From the NCBI RefSeq assembly GCF_002723955.1, contig NZ_BEWN01000003.1, positions 186,001 through 250,000 of the forward strand: 64,000 nucleotides of DNA, in the 5' to 3' direction. Below the pieces are notes generated by a model. That model saw only the letters and a program-made list of their open reading frames with translations, did not search any database and was not told where the DNA came from. This DNA comes from Gluconobacter frateurii. GTDB lineage: Bacteria; Pseudomonadota; Alphaproteobacteria; Acetobacterales; Acetobacteraceae. Shown here piece by piece: positions 53,670 to 62,450 of this stretch (its first letter is position 1; each line of letters begins with the position of its first letter). A program made the position numbers and the translations under genes.

Positions 53670-56600
53670 CCCTGCCCGTCCTCCAGAAGTGCTGCTACAC
53701 TGTTAAGTCGGGGGTGCCACAGACCTCGAAGCATCATGTCGTGAAAGCGCTTTTGCATCGCACGTCTTGCCTGCGGGTTAGCGCTCCGCAGAAACACGTC
53801 GCACGTCTCATCCCCAAGCGTTGCTGCAAAGACAAGATCGAACTGATGATCGAACCTCGTCGGTAAAGTTGCGGCGAACGCACACAGTCCGTCCAGCCCA
53901 CGCGCTATTTCCGCCGCCCCGCGATAATCATGTCGCTGCATGCCCTCAAGCCATCGCGGGTTCGCCAGACGCCCGCGTACGATCCGCGCAACTTCAGCTT
54001 CGGTATCGCGCAGACGTGGTGCTTCCGGGCGAGACGTGTCGCCATGCCAAAGGACGGGGTCTGCGCCTAGCAGCTCGGCCGCCGCTGAGAGACCACCCTC
54101 ATGAGCCGCCACGTCGGGGCTTTCCAGAATATCGGTTTCTGCATGATCCTGAACATGCAGAATGGCATCTGTCCGTGCGAGCTTTTCTGCCAGCGCATCT
54201 GCATTCCGTGTGCCGTCCCGGCCTCCCCCATACATCCAGTCATTGCCATCAAGATAGGACTGACCGAGTTCAGACCGGTTCTCCCATGTTCCCCTTGCCA
54301 GCGTCTCCTCGATGCCGGTTCCATACGTTCCTGGAGCAGCCCCGAAGATCCGCGCCGTTGCCGCTTTGCGCTCTTCGCCTTCAAGGTGGAGGACACTGGC
54401 AGCAAGGGGATTCCACTCTTCCCCTTCTTCACGGGCTGCGACCGCCTGAACGGCCTGATCGAAAAGCGCGATCTGCCCCGGAAAAGCATCCCGGAAAAGG
54501 CCGGAAATCCTGAGTGTCACGTCCACACGCGGCCGATCCAGAACAGGCAGAGGCGTAACCTCAATTCCGGAGACACGTCCGCTTGAGGCATCCCAGACAG
54601 GCTCAACGCCCATCAGGAGAAGTGCCAGTGCCAGATCTTCGCCACCGGTTCTGAGCGTGGAGGAACCCCATAGGTCCATGACGATGCGCTGAAGTGGCTC
54701 TCCCTCTTCCTGAAGGTGCCGCAACAGGATCTGCTGGGCCTGCGCTTTCGCCAGTTCGACGGCAGACGCTGTGGGGACGGCCCGTGGGTCCATGGTAAAC
54801 AGATTGCGACCAGTTGGAAGAACATCCACCCGCCCCCGCGTCGGCGCACCAGACGGCCCTGGCTGAACGAAACGTCCCTCCAGCCCAGCAAGCAGCGCAT
54901 TCATTTCCGCGCCTGCGCTGGCTTCGATCAGTGCGGTTATGTCCTCCTTGGGCACCTGAGCAATTGAGGACACCATTGTCGCAAGCCTGTCTGCATGCGG
55001 AGCGACTTTTCCGAAGACGTGCAATCCATCGCGGATCTGCAGGTCCTTCACGTCACAGAGATAGGCATCCAGTCGGGCCAAAGCCTCGGCTTCATCGCCT
55101 TCGCCCGGCTTGACACCGGTCTCCGCCAGCAGACCCATTCCGGAAGCACGGTCCAGAATATCACGCCGCAGGATTGCCCCACGCCGGCGGTCCAGACCGT
55201 CTGCTTCCGCGAATTCGTCAATCAACTGCTCCAGATCAGCCATGCCAGCGTCCAGTCCGGCCTTCATGACGGGTGGGGTCATGTGCCCAATGGTCACAGC
55301 GCCAAGGCGTCGCTTGGCGGCGGCTGCTTCGCCGGGATTGTTGACGATAAAGGGATAGAGAACTGGCACTGAACCCCTTAGAACGGCAGGAGCACAGTTT
55401 TCCGACAATGCGACGGCTTTTCCGGGTAGCCATTCCAGAGTGCCGTGCGTTCCAAGATGGACCATCGCGTGGATCTGGCAAACCTGACGAAGCCAGATAT
55501 GAAACGCGACATAGGCATGTCGGGGCGGCGTATCGGGGTCGTGATACTGCGTCTTGCGATCCTGTGGTGCGCCACGATCCGGCTGCACTGCGATGGTGAT
55601 GTTCCCCAGCGTCAGGATTTTCAGGCAGAACGCTTCCCCCTGAACCGCCGCATCGTCCTGTGGCTCGCCCCATGCGGATAGAACAGCTTGCCGGAACTTA
55701 TCCGGTAGCGCTTCAAACGCAGTCCGATAATCTTTCAGGCTGAGAACCTGCTTTGGTGGTTCCCCACAGAGCGACTGCACCAATGCCGCTTTGTTGGACC
55801 AGGCTCCGACCTGACCGCAGTCGTATCCAGCGTTCTTCAGCGTCCCAAGAATGGAGCAAAGGCTGGCAAATGTATCCAGCCCGACAGCATGTGCGGACTG
55901 ACCTTCTGCGCCCGGATAGTCGGACAGGATCAAAGCCAGATGTTTGTTTGCAGGCTTGAGATGTCTCAGCCTCGCCCAGGCGCGCGCCTGGGCAACGATA
56001 GCCGATATGCCCGCGTGATAAGGGGCATGTCTGGCCGCATCACCGGGAGCTGTTTCCGACTTGAACGAAATTGGCCCTGCGGAGAGGCGTCCGTCCAGTT
56101 CCGGCAGAACGACCTGCATGGCGAGGTCGGACTGAGACAGGCCTCGGCCACTCTCTTCCCATGACTGATGGGTTGATCCGGGTTGCAGGACCTGAAGAAC
56201 GGGCGCATCCGCATGGTCCAACGGGGAAGATCCTGTCTCGCCCCGGGCGGAAAAAAATGTTGCGTTCAGGATGATGTCTGGGCGCGTCTGTGCCAGATGA
56301 CTGCGGACATATTCTACGGCGTCAGGGTTCTTGAGGGACGAGACGTACAGCACATCTGCTGACAGACCAGCCTCTTCCAACGCGTGCGCCAGGCAATCGA
56401 TGGGAGCTGTATCAGCAGCGAGAAGATGGGCACGATAAAAGACAACAGTCGCACGCAAGGAAAGATCAGGCTTCCCGGCGCGATAGAGCCCAGCAAGCGG
56501 TAGAGGCTCTGGCGTCCCGACCAGATCCTCGCCACGACCAGCCAGATGCGCCATCAGAAGTAGTGCACGACGGGCGTTGTCCGGGCCTCCCTCTTTCAGA

Positions 56601-57037
56601 AAGCCGGTCAGACGTTCATGGATACCCACGTCAACATTGGACCAGTCTTCCAGTCGCGCATCCTGACGCGCATCTCCTGGAAGCAGGGCCAGCGGGATAG
56701 AGTTTCTGGCGCAGGAGTTTCGTACTTCTTCCGCACCATAGCGCCAGTAATCGACGCCTCCCAAGAGACGCACCACGACACAACGCGCTTCTGAAAGAGT
56801 CTGCTCCACATACAGATCAACAGACATCGGGTGCCTGAGCCGGGAGAGGCTTACTAATCTCAGCGAGAAACCAGCGCCTTCTGGCGACAGCGCGCTCAGG
56901 TCTTCATACGCTCGCTCAAGCGCCAGAAGGTCGCTATCCGAAAAAGACAGGAACACGACGTCAGCAGGCGCATGACCGAGATCCTCGGCCACGTCCTGGT
57001 CGTCTATTCCATGTCTTTCCCGGACGAGCAGATGCAT
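53666..57037 (-). CDS. cobN: Cobaltochelatase subunit CobN
   Basis: A 1123-residue large subunit of the aerobic ATP-dependent cobaltochelatase, which inserts Co2+ into hydrogenobyrinic a,c-diamide. Motifs include MVHLGTHGTLEWLPGKAVAL, CAPAVLRGSVPVLYPFIVNNPGEAAAAKRR, quoted in part (YPFIVNNPGEAAAAKRR), and RNADALAEKLA...DQ-like WMYGGGRDGTRNADA near residue 945. It is somewhat shorter than the 1275 residues of Pseudomonas CobN. I start at ATG 57037, eight bases after the cobW stop; the frame is open to 57100. The partners CobS and CobT are not in the window. Confidence 0.92.
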   Translation of the reverse strand: MHLLVRERHGIDDQDVAEDLGHAPADVVFLSFSDSDLLALERAYEDLSALSPEGAGFSLRLVSLSRLRHPMSVDLYVEQTLSEARCVVVRLLGGVDYWRYGAEEVRNSCARNSIPLALLPGDARQDARLEDWSNVDVGIHERLTGFLKEGGPDNARRALLLMAHLAGRGEDLVGTPEPLPLAGLYRAGKPDLSLRATVVFYRAHLLAADTAPIDCLAHALEEAGLSADVLYVSSLKNPDAVEYVRSHLAQTRPDIILNATFFSARGETGSSPLDHADAPVLQVLQPGSTHQSWEESGRGLSQSDLAMQVVLPELDGRLSAGPISFKSETAPGDAARHAPYHAGISAIVAQARAWARLRHLKPANKHLALILSDYPGAEGQSAHAVGLDTFASLCSILGTLKNAGYDCGQVGAWSNKAALVQSLCGEPPKQVLSLKDYRTAFEALPDKFRQAVLSAWGEPQDDAAVQGEAFCLKILTLGNITIAVQPDRGAPQDRKTQYHDPDTPPRHAYVAFHIWLRQVCQIHAMVHLGTHGTLEWLPGKAVALSENCAPAVLRGSVPVLYPFIVNNPGEAAAAKRRLGAVTIGHMTPPVMKAGLDAGMADLEQLIDEFAEADGLDRRRGAILRRDILDRASGMGLLAETGVKPGEGDEAEALARLDAYLCDVKDLQIRDGLHVFGKVAPHADRLATMVSSIAQVPKEDITALIEASAGAEMNALLAGLEGRFVQPGPSGAPTRGRVDVLPTGRNLFTMDPRAVPTASAVELAKAQAQQILLRHLQEEGEPLQRIVMDLWGSSTLRTGGEDLALALLLMGVEPVWDASSGRVSGIEVTPLPVLDRPRVDVTLRISGLFRDAFPGQIALFDQAVQAVAAREEGEEWNPLAASVLHLEGEERKAATARIFGAAPGTYGTGIEETLARGTWENRSELGQSYLDGNDWMYGGGRDGTRNADALAEKLARTDAILHVQDHAETDILESPDVAAHEGGLSAAAELLGADPVLWHGDTSRPEAPRLRDTEAEVARIVRGRLANPRWLEGMQRHDYRGAAEIARGLDGLCAFAATLPTRFDHQFDLVFAATLGDETCDVFLRSANPQARRAMQKRFHDMMLRGLWHPRLNSVAALLEDGQG

Positions 57038-57044
57038 GATGGGC

Positions 57045-58097
57045 TCAGGCGGCCAGTAGCGCTGCTTCGATGGCAGCCCGATCCAGACCGGTCTGACCAA
57101 TCACGACAAGGCGTCCGTCACGCGTGTCGCCTGTCAGGGGCACATCGAATTCATGGCGGAAACGCGTGCCGACGCCCTGCACAGCCAGGCGCATTTTTTT
57201 GCCCTGTACGGCCATGAAGCCCTTCATCCGCAGGATATCGAACGTTCCAGCCACGTCGCTGAGACGCTTCAGCACTGCGTCAGCACTGGTTTGCTCCGGC
57301 AGAACGACAACAAAGCTTTCGAAATCATCGTGTTCATGATCATCCGCGCCATCATGATTGGATGGCCGCCCCTCAAGGTCATCTTCAGCGCCCGCTCCAA
57401 TTCCGAGAAGCACAGCCGGGTCCAGTCGCCCTTCCACGGCCCGAAGTGTCACCACCTTGCGCGGCACAGCTTTGACGATCGCCGCCTCAACAGCATCCGT
57501 TTCGGTGCTGTCCAGCAGATCGGTCTTGTTGAGGACGATCAGATCCGCAGCGTTCAGCTGATCCTCATAAACTTCGGCGAGAGGGTTATCGTGATCAAGG
57601 GAAGGATCAGCCGCGCGCTGGGCTGCGACGGCAGCCGGATCATCAGCAAAACGGCCAGCCGCCACCGCAGGGGCATCGACCAGCGTGATCACGCCGTCCA
57701 CTGTCATACGAGTGCGGATTGCGGGCCAACTGAAGGCTTTCAGAAGAGGCTTGGGCAATGCGAGGCCGGACGTCTCAATGACGATATGCTCTGGCGGATC
57801 TGCGCGATCAATCAGAGCCTGCATAGTGGGGATAAAGTCGTCTGCGACGGTGCAGCACAGGCAGCCATTTGTCAGCTCGACGATATCTTCGTCAGGGCAG
57901 TTTTCGATGCCGCAGGACCGCAGAACCTCGCCATCAATCCCCAGAGAACCAAACTCATTGACCACAATGGCAATCCGGCGACCATTCGCCTGCGCCAGGA
58001 GGTTCCGGAGAAGCGTGGTTTTCCCAGCCCCGAGGAAGCCTGTGATAATCGTGACCGGAATCTTGCGACCGGCACCTGAAACAGATTGGGACATCAT
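57045..58097 (-). CDS. cobW: Cobalamin-cluster metallochaperone CobW
   Basis: A 350-residue G3E-family GTPase, thought to deliver Co2+ to CobN. The P-loop is ITGFLGAGKTTLLRNLL, the metal-binding motif is NGCLCCTVADDF, the Walker B region is VIETSGLALPKPLL, and the guanine-binding motif is LNKTDLLD. The His-rich loop SNHDGADDHEHDD near residue 245 can bind metal. It lies between DUF1636 and cobN and overlaps the former by 4 bp. Confidence 0.93.
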   Translation of the reverse strand: MMSQSVSGAGRKIPVTIITGFLGAGKTTLLRNLLAQANGRRIAIVVNEFGSLGIDGEVLRSCGIENCPDEDIVELTNGCLCCTVADDFIPTMQALIDRADPPEHIVIETSGLALPKPLLKAFSWPAIRTRMTVDGVITLVDAPAVAAGRFADDPAAVAAQRAADPSLDHDNPLAEVYEDQLNAADLIVLNKTDLLDSTETDAVEAAIVKAVPRKVVTLRAVEGRLDPAVLLGIGAGAEDDLEGRPSNHDGADDHEHDDFESFVVVLPEQTSADAVLKRLSDVAGTFDILRMKGFMAVQGKKMRLAVQGVGTRFRHEFDVPLTGDTRDGRLVVIGQTGLDRAAIEAALLAA

Positions 58098-58486
58098 GAA
58101 AGTTCCTGTGAGGCAGAAAGAGATGCTGGCAAACGGGCGAGGATCATATCAGAAAGAGACGCAGGCCGCTTCGATGGCATGACTGTTCCTGTTTTCGAAG
58201 TCCGATAGACGTTCAGGAATGTTAGCAGATCCTCGACCTTCTCAGGGCCAAGCTGCCCCAGAAGCAAGGTCCATTTTTTCGGCATGGAAACAGCCGCAAC
58301 ACACCCGCGGCTGCATGTGGCCATACATTCCACAGGCTCAACGCTGAAATCGCCGTTCTCAGCGTGGCTGGTCAGGGCATCGTAAAGCTGGCGCCCCTGA
58401 ACGGGATCGTCCGTCAGTGGCAATCCGCGGCGGCATGTTATGCAGACATGCAGGACAGGCCTGGTCTGAGGCAGGTTTTCTGCCAT
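58094..58486 (-). CDS. DUF1636 cysteine-rich (Fe-S/metal-binding) protein
   Basis: A 130-residue thioredoxin-like ferredoxin-type protein of the DUF1636 family. Cysteines lie in HVCITCRRG and ECMATCSRGC, spaced as in 2Fe-2S thioredoxin-like ferredoxins. It is the first gene after the riboswitch and is coupled to cobW (ATGA). DUF1636 is often beside cobW/cobN. Its role is unknown; electron supply or metal handling for cobalt insertion is inference. Confidence 0.8.
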   Translation of the reverse strand: MAENLPQTRPVLHVCITCRRGLPLTDDPVQGRQLYDALTSHAENGDFSVEPVECMATCSRGCVAAVSMPKKWTLLLGQLGPEKVEDLLTFLNVYRTSKTGTVMPSKRPASLSDMILARLPASLSASQELS

Positions 58487-58620
58487 GGTTTCGTCTCTCT
58501 TGCAGCCCGAAGAGGCATAACAAAAGGCGCGACAGAAGGCCTCCGCAGTTCGGAGGGGACGTGCCTGTATTGGCGCGACCTCACAGTCCGGGCACCCCGC
58601 CGGATCATGACACTCGGCTC

Positions 58621-58828
58621 AGATGGCAGGTCTCCTGACTTACGGTCGAGACGCCTTCAGCGCCTCCTCTCCTGCCAGACCTTCCCGGACTCAAGCCCAG
58701 TGGTCGCACACCCCAAAAAGATATGCCGACAGGACAGATAACCGTCCACAGTTGCGGGGGCAGTGCCGGATTTGACCAGTTTGGCCGCACCGGCTTCCCT
58801 TTTCATCCTCCTTTCGGAGGAACCATCA
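58621..58828 (-). promoter_or_regulatory. Cobalamin riboswitch upstream of the DUF1636-cobW-cobN operon
   Basis: On the minus strand the aptamer opens GGTTCCTCCGAAAGGAGGATG, quoted in part as GGTTCCTCCGAAAGG, then AAAAGGGAAGC. It contains the core CCCCCGCAACTGTG and ends with the B12 box AAGTCAGGAGACCTGCC (58625-58641). The long variable arm gives about 208 nt. It would repress DUF1636, cobW, cobN and probably cobG-H-I-J when adenosylcobalamin is plentiful. Confidence 0.95.
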
Positions 58829-58834
58829 CGTTCT

Positions 58835-58863
58835 TTCCTATCGCTGGTCTAGCAGAGTGTCAA
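58835..58863 (-). promoter_or_regulatory. Promoter of the DUF1636-cobW-cobN operon
   Basis: A perfect -35 TTGACA (minus strand, 58858-58863) is 17 bases from TAGGAA (58835-58840), placing the start of transcription right before the riboswitch. The -10 is only partly like TATAAT. Confidence 0.55.
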
Positions 58864-58879
58864 AAGCCTTGGTGGTCGC

Positions 58880-59467
58880 TCATTTGAGTTTCACTGGCAA
58901 ACCGGCGGCAACGAAGAGCACCTCGTCTGCGATGGCGGCAATCCGCTGGTGAAGCAGACCCGCCTCGTCCCGGAAACGTCGTGCAAGTGCATTGTCGGGA
59001 ACAATCCCCAGCCCAACTTCATTGCCCACGAGCACGGTCTGATGCTGACGCTCGCAAAGCGCCGATAACAGCCCCTCCGTTGCAGCGCTGATGTCCCTCT
59101 CATCCAGAATAAGGTTCGTGAGCCAAAGCGTGAGGCAATCAACCAGAACAGGTTCTGGCCCTGCCTTTTGAAGCACGGTCGTGATGTCATAGGGCTCTTC
59201 AATTGTCTGCCAACCCAGCTCGCCACGGCTGGCGCGGTGCAAGTTAATCCGGCTCTGCATTTCGTCATCATAAGCACGGCCAGTGGCCAGATAAATCCAC
59301 GGTGCGGGCTGACTTGTGATCAGGGCCTCGGCAACGCGGCTTTTCCCAGATCTTGCACCACCGAGAACCAGCGAAACCTGCCCACGCCCTGCTGGCTCAG
59401 CCGAATGCACCACGATCTCTCCCTCTTCCTCATCTTGCATGCGCCCGAATAACAGCACAAAAGACAT
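58880..59467 (-). CDS. cobU: Adenosylcobinamide kinase/guanylyltransferase
   Basis: A bifunctional enzyme (CobU/CobP) that phosphorylates adenosylcobinamide and adds GMP. The P-loop is LVLGGARSGKSRVAEAL. Other signatures are IYLATGRAYDDEM, VLVDCLTLWLTNLI and VGNEVGLGIVPDNALARRF. The start at 59467 lies three bases from cobT on the other strand; a second ATG nine codons in (59440) is also possible, giving a shorter protein with the P-loop still near the N-terminus. Confidence 0.92.
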   Translation of the reverse strand: MSFVLLFGRMQDEEEGEIVVHSAEPAGRGQVSLVLGGARSGKSRVAEALITSQPAPWIYLATGRAYDDEMQSRINLHRASRGELGWQTIEEPYDITTVLQKAGPEPVLVDCLTLWLTNLILDERDISAATEGLLSALCERQHQTVLVGNEVGLGIVPDNALARRFRDEAGLLHQRIAAIADEVLFVAAGLPVKLK

Positions 59468-59470
59468 CTC

Positions 59471-60532
59471 ATGCCGACTGATGCCGCATTTTCCGTGTCC
59501 GAATTACAATTCACCAGCATGGCAGCCCTTCGGGCCGCCTGTCTGTCCTTGCCTGAACGGGATCTGGCCTGTGGAGATCGTATCAGACAACGGGATGCGG
59601 CGCTGACCAAGCCTCCCGGCAGTTTGGGTAGGCTTGAAGAACTGGCAGTTTGGCTGGGTGAATGGCAGGGCACTGACCGGCCCGCGCTGGATAAAGTCCA
59701 GATTACGATTTTCGCAGGCAATCACGGTGTTGTTCAACGCGGGGTGTCGCCTTGGCCCTCTGACGTTACACGCCAGATGGTCGCGAATTTCGAGCATGGT
59801 GGCGCGGCCATTAATCAGCTTGCGCGCAATGCCGGGGCTAAACTCAACGTGGTTTGCCTTCAGAATCTAAAGCCGACTGAAGACCTCTCTCAAACGGCCG
59901 CGATGACGGAAAAGGATTTTCTGTCTGCTGTTTCAGCCGGGTATAGGGCTGTTCCTAAAGATGCTGATCTGTTTTGCCCCGGTGAAATGGGAATTGGGAA
60001 TACAACGCCGGCTGCATCGCTGTGTGCGGCGCTCCTGGGCGGAAGGGGCAGCGACTGGGCTGGTCGTGGAACAGGTCTCGATAATGACGGGGTGAGGCTG
60101 AAAGCCGCAGTCATTGATGACGCTCTTGCTCTTCACAGTCCCATCCTGAGTGATCCATTGGAGGTCGCCCGTAGCCTCGGTGGGTATGAACTGGCAGCTA
60201 TTATGGGAAGCGTTCTGGCAGCGCGCCACTATGGCATTCCCGTACTTCTGGATGGATTTGTCTGTACGGCCGCAGTGTTGCCTTTTGTAAAGATAACGCC
60301 AGAAGCACTTGATCATACACGTCTTTCTCATTGTTCCGCAGAGGCAGGGCACCGCAGATTAGCAGCAGCTCTTGCGCTGAAGCCTCTTCTGGATTTCGGA
60401 CTAAGGCTGGGAGAAGCGTCGGGCTCAGGTCTGGTTGTTCCACTTTTGCGTGGCGCTATAGCCTGTCACAATGGCATGGCGACATTTGCAGAAGCTGCCG
60501 TCTCCCAGCAGTCAGCTCCCCCCACAGAATGA
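59471..60532 (+). CDS. cobT: Nicotinate-nucleotide-dimethylbenzimidazole phosphoribosyltransferase
   Basis: Makes alpha-ribazole 5'-phosphate for the lower ligand. LTKPPGSLGRLEELAVWL, ITIFAGNHGVVQRGVSPWP, GEMGIGNTTPAASLCAAL and GLRLGEASGSGLVVPLLRGA are diagnostic. The starting ATG at 59471 gives 353 residues; an internal ATG at 59519 would suit families that begin later. Its stop overlaps cobS as ATGA. This is the CobT of the nucleotide loop, not the chelatase subunit of the same name. Confidence 0.92.
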   Translation: MPTDAAFSVSELQFTSMAALRAACLSLPERDLACGDRIRQRDAALTKPPGSLGRLEELAVWLGEWQGTDRPALDKVQITIFAGNHGVVQRGVSPWPSDVTRQMVANFEHGGAAINQLARNAGAKLNVVCLQNLKPTEDLSQTAAMTEKDFLSAVSAGYRAVPKDADLFCPGEMGIGNTTPAASLCAALLGGRGSDWAGRGTGLDNDGVRLKAAVIDDALALHSPILSDPLEVARSLGGYELAAIMGSVLAARHYGIPVLLDGFVCTAAVLPFVKITPEALDHTRLSHCSAEAGHRRLAAALALKPLLDFGLRLGEASGSGLVVPLLRGAIACHNGMATFAEAAVSQQSAPPTE

Positions 60533-61296
60533 AACTCTGGCGCATTATCCGAGAGGATATTGCCTGCGGTGCGGGGCTATTGACGCGCCTTCCGCTCGGA
60601 TGGTTGCGCGTCAGGGGCCAGGCGTGGTCTTTGCCCAGATCTGTCTGGTGCTGGCCGCTGGTTGGAGCTTTTACGGGCGTTCTGGCCGGAACCGTATTTC
60701 TGATCCTCCGTGCCCTGCATGTTCCTGCCACCATTGCGGCTGTTTGGAGCATCGGGATACAGGTTCTTCTGACGGGCGGTCTCCATGAAGATGGTTTGGC
60801 GGATATGGCTGATGGCTGTGGCGGTGGTTCCACGTTGGAGCGACGGCTGGAGATCATGCGCGATAGCCGGATCGGAAGTTACGGGGCATTGGCCCTAGGG
60901 ATATGCTTACTGATCCGTGTCACAGCACTTGCCGCCTTACCGGTCATGCTGGTCCTTCCTGCCCTTGCCTTGGCGGGCGCGTTATCTCGAGCCATGCTGC
61001 CGCTCCTGCCGTTCACTCTGCGTCCTGCCCGGGAGAATGGACTGGCACGTCAGCTGATAGGCCTGACACGGGATCAGGTATTGGGATGCCTTTTCTCAGC
61101 ATTCTGTGTTGCGTTGCTCTGCGTCTCGTCACACGTCGCTCTGTTGGCCTGTCTGCTGGCTTTATGTGTGGCATGCGTCTTGAGAGCCACGGCCAAGCGG
61201 CTTCTGAACGGTTACACGGGTGACGTTCTCGGGGCCACCGCAAGCATTACCGACTGTGTGGTGCTGACGGCCCTCGTCGCTGTATGGAACGGTTGA
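60529..61296 (+). CDS. cobS: Adenosylcobinamide-GDP ribazoletransferase (cobalamin synthase)
   Basis: A 255-residue multi-pass membrane enzyme that joins adenosylcobinamide-GDP and alpha-ribazole. The motif GGLHEDGLADMADGCGGG at about residue 80 carries the acidic residues for Mg2+. The preferred ATG at 60529 overlaps the cobT stop (ATGA); the frame is open from 60331 inside cobT. The TGA is embedded in a strong -35 element for the next transcript. Confidence 0.9.
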   Translation: MKLWRIIREDIACGAGLLTRLPLGWLRVRGQAWSLPRSVWCWPLVGAFTGVLAGTVFLILRALHVPATIAAVWSIGIQVLLTGGLHEDGLADMADGCGGGSTLERRLEIMRDSRIGSYGALALGICLLIRVTALAALPVMLVLPALALAGALSRAMLPLLPFTLRPARENGLARQLIGLTRDQVLGCLFSAFCVALLCVSSHVALLACLLALCVACVLRATAKRLLNGYTGDVLGATASITDCVVLTALVAVWNG

Positions 61297-61320
61297 CACT
61301 TCACAGCGGAAGACTACTCT
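61293..61320 (+). promoter_or_regulatory. Promoter of the cbtBA-bluB transcript
   Basis: A perfect TTGACA (61293-61298) and TACTCT (61315-61320) with a 16-base spacer. The -35 overlaps the cobS stop codon (61294-61296). Transcription would start near 61327, just before the riboswitch. Confidence 0.55.
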
Positions 61321-61325
61321 CGCAA

Positions 61326-61412
61326 CACGCAGAACAAGGGGAAACCGGTGGAAACCCGGTGCGGTCGCGCCACTGTAACGCTTTTGCTGTCGCAATGCGG
61401 AGCCAGACCTCC
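61326..61412 (+). promoter_or_regulatory. Compact cobalamin riboswitch upstream of cbtB
   Basis: The leader has GGGGAAACCGGTGGAAACC, then GGTCGCGCCACTGTAACG (61363-61380) and the closing GGAGCCAGACCTCC (61399-61412). It is a short variant, less than half the length of the other two, as is common before cbtBA genes. CCGCA (61433-61437) can pair with TGCGG (61454-61458) and hide the ribosome site of cbtB, so control may be translational. Confidence 0.92.
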
Positions 61413-61466
61413 TTTTTCAAAACAGTTTTTCACCGCAGAACGCGCATCTTCCTTGCGGAGTCCATC

Positions 61467-61691
61467 ATGAGCCAAAGCCTCTCCTCTAATTCTCATTCCG
61501 GCAGTATCGTTGCTCCCGTAGCCATCCCGATCAGCGCTCTTGTGCCATGGGCCATCTTCACAATCGTGCTGAGCCTCCTGCTGCTTTATTTTGTGGGAGC
61601 CGAACAGGGCGCGACGTCGCTGATCTCCGGGCACGAGGTCCACGAATTTGTTCATGATGGCCGCCATCTTCTTGGATTTCCCTGCCACTAA
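61467..61691 (+). CDS. cbtB: Cobalt transporter subunit CbtB
   Basis: A 74-residue protein with one membrane helix (about residues 26-45, PWAIFTIVLSLLLLYFVG) and a C-terminal His-rich tail, HEVHEFVHDGRHLLGFPCH, likely binding Co2+. The ATG at 61467 has GGAG six bases upstream. It is preceded by a cobalamin riboswitch and followed by cbtA, the fixed order of this predicted cobalt uptake system. Confidence 0.92.
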   Translation: MSQSLSSNSHSGSIVAPVAIPISALVPWAIFTIVLSLLLLYFVGAEQGATSLISGHEVHEFVHDGRHLLGFPCH

Positions 61692-61706
61692 GGGCTGGGT
61701 TTTATA

Positions 61707-62450
61707 ATGGCTGGTCGTCTTCTGACCCGTGGCATGATCGCCGGGGTTGTTGCCGCTTTTCTTGCGTTCCTGTTTGCCCGCATCTTTGGCGAACCTCAGG
61801 TCAATCTGGCGATTGCCTTTGAAAGTGCAAAAGATCTCGCTGCTGGAGAACCTCCGGAAGCTGAACTGGTCAGCCGAGGCGTGCAGGCGTCCTTTGGACT
61901 TCTGACGGCTGCCGTCATGTATGGTGCGGCTTATGGTGGAATTTTCGCGACGGTTTTCGCATTCGCCTATGGCCGAGTGGGGCGTTTCTCACCGCGTGCT
62001 CTTTCAGCACTACTGGCTGCTGCTGCGTTTGTAGTGTTCGTGCTTGTCCCGGATTTGAAATACCCTCCCAATCCACCTGCTGTTGGCTTGCCGGGAACGA
62101 TCAATTTGCGGACCGAAACCTATTTCGGAATGATCCTTCTTTCCCTGTGTGCAGCCGTGGCATCCTTTATGACCGGTCGGCCGCTTGTCCGGCGTCTTGG
62201 TGCGTGGAATGGAACACTTGTGTCCATAGTCATGTTCATTGCTCTCATCGCGGCGGTACAGTCTGGAATGCCGGATATCAATGAAGTACCGACGGACCTC
62301 CCTGCAACAGTTCTCTGGCGCTTTCGTGAAGCAGCCCTTGGAATGCAGATCGTTCTCTGGGCCACGATCGGGCTGATTTTTGGTCCGATGGCCGGTCGTA
62401 TTCTCGATGAACAAGCTGGCCGTACCGGTTCGGCTATGGAAAAATTGTGA
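61707..62450 (+). CDS. cbtA: Cobalt transporter subunit CbtA
   Basis: A 247-residue membrane protein with about five helices. It opens LLTRGMIAGVVAAFLAF and contains FARIFGEPQVNLAIAFE and FVLVPDLKYPPNPPAVG, typical of CbtA. With CbtB it is predicted to import cobalt for the cobalamin pathway. Its stop overlaps the bluB start (GTGA). Confidence 0.9.
   Translation: MAGRLLTRGMIAGVVAAFLAFLFARIFGEPQVNLAIAFESAKDLAAGEPPEAELVSRGVQASFGLLTAAVMYGAAYGGIFATVFAFAYGRVGRFSPRALSALLAAAAFVVFVLVPDLKYPPNPPAVGLPGTINLRTETYFGMILLSLCAAVASFMTGRPLVRRLGAWNGTLVSIVMFIALIAAVQSGMPDINEVPTDLPATVLWRFREAALGMQIVLWATIGLIFGPMAGRILDEQAGRTGSAMEKL

Noticed and set aside
57153-58079. A 308-residue open frame on the plus strand across cobW
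   Set aside because: Shadow of cobW in a GC-rich gene; the cobW frame carries P-loop, GCLCC and NKTD motifs.
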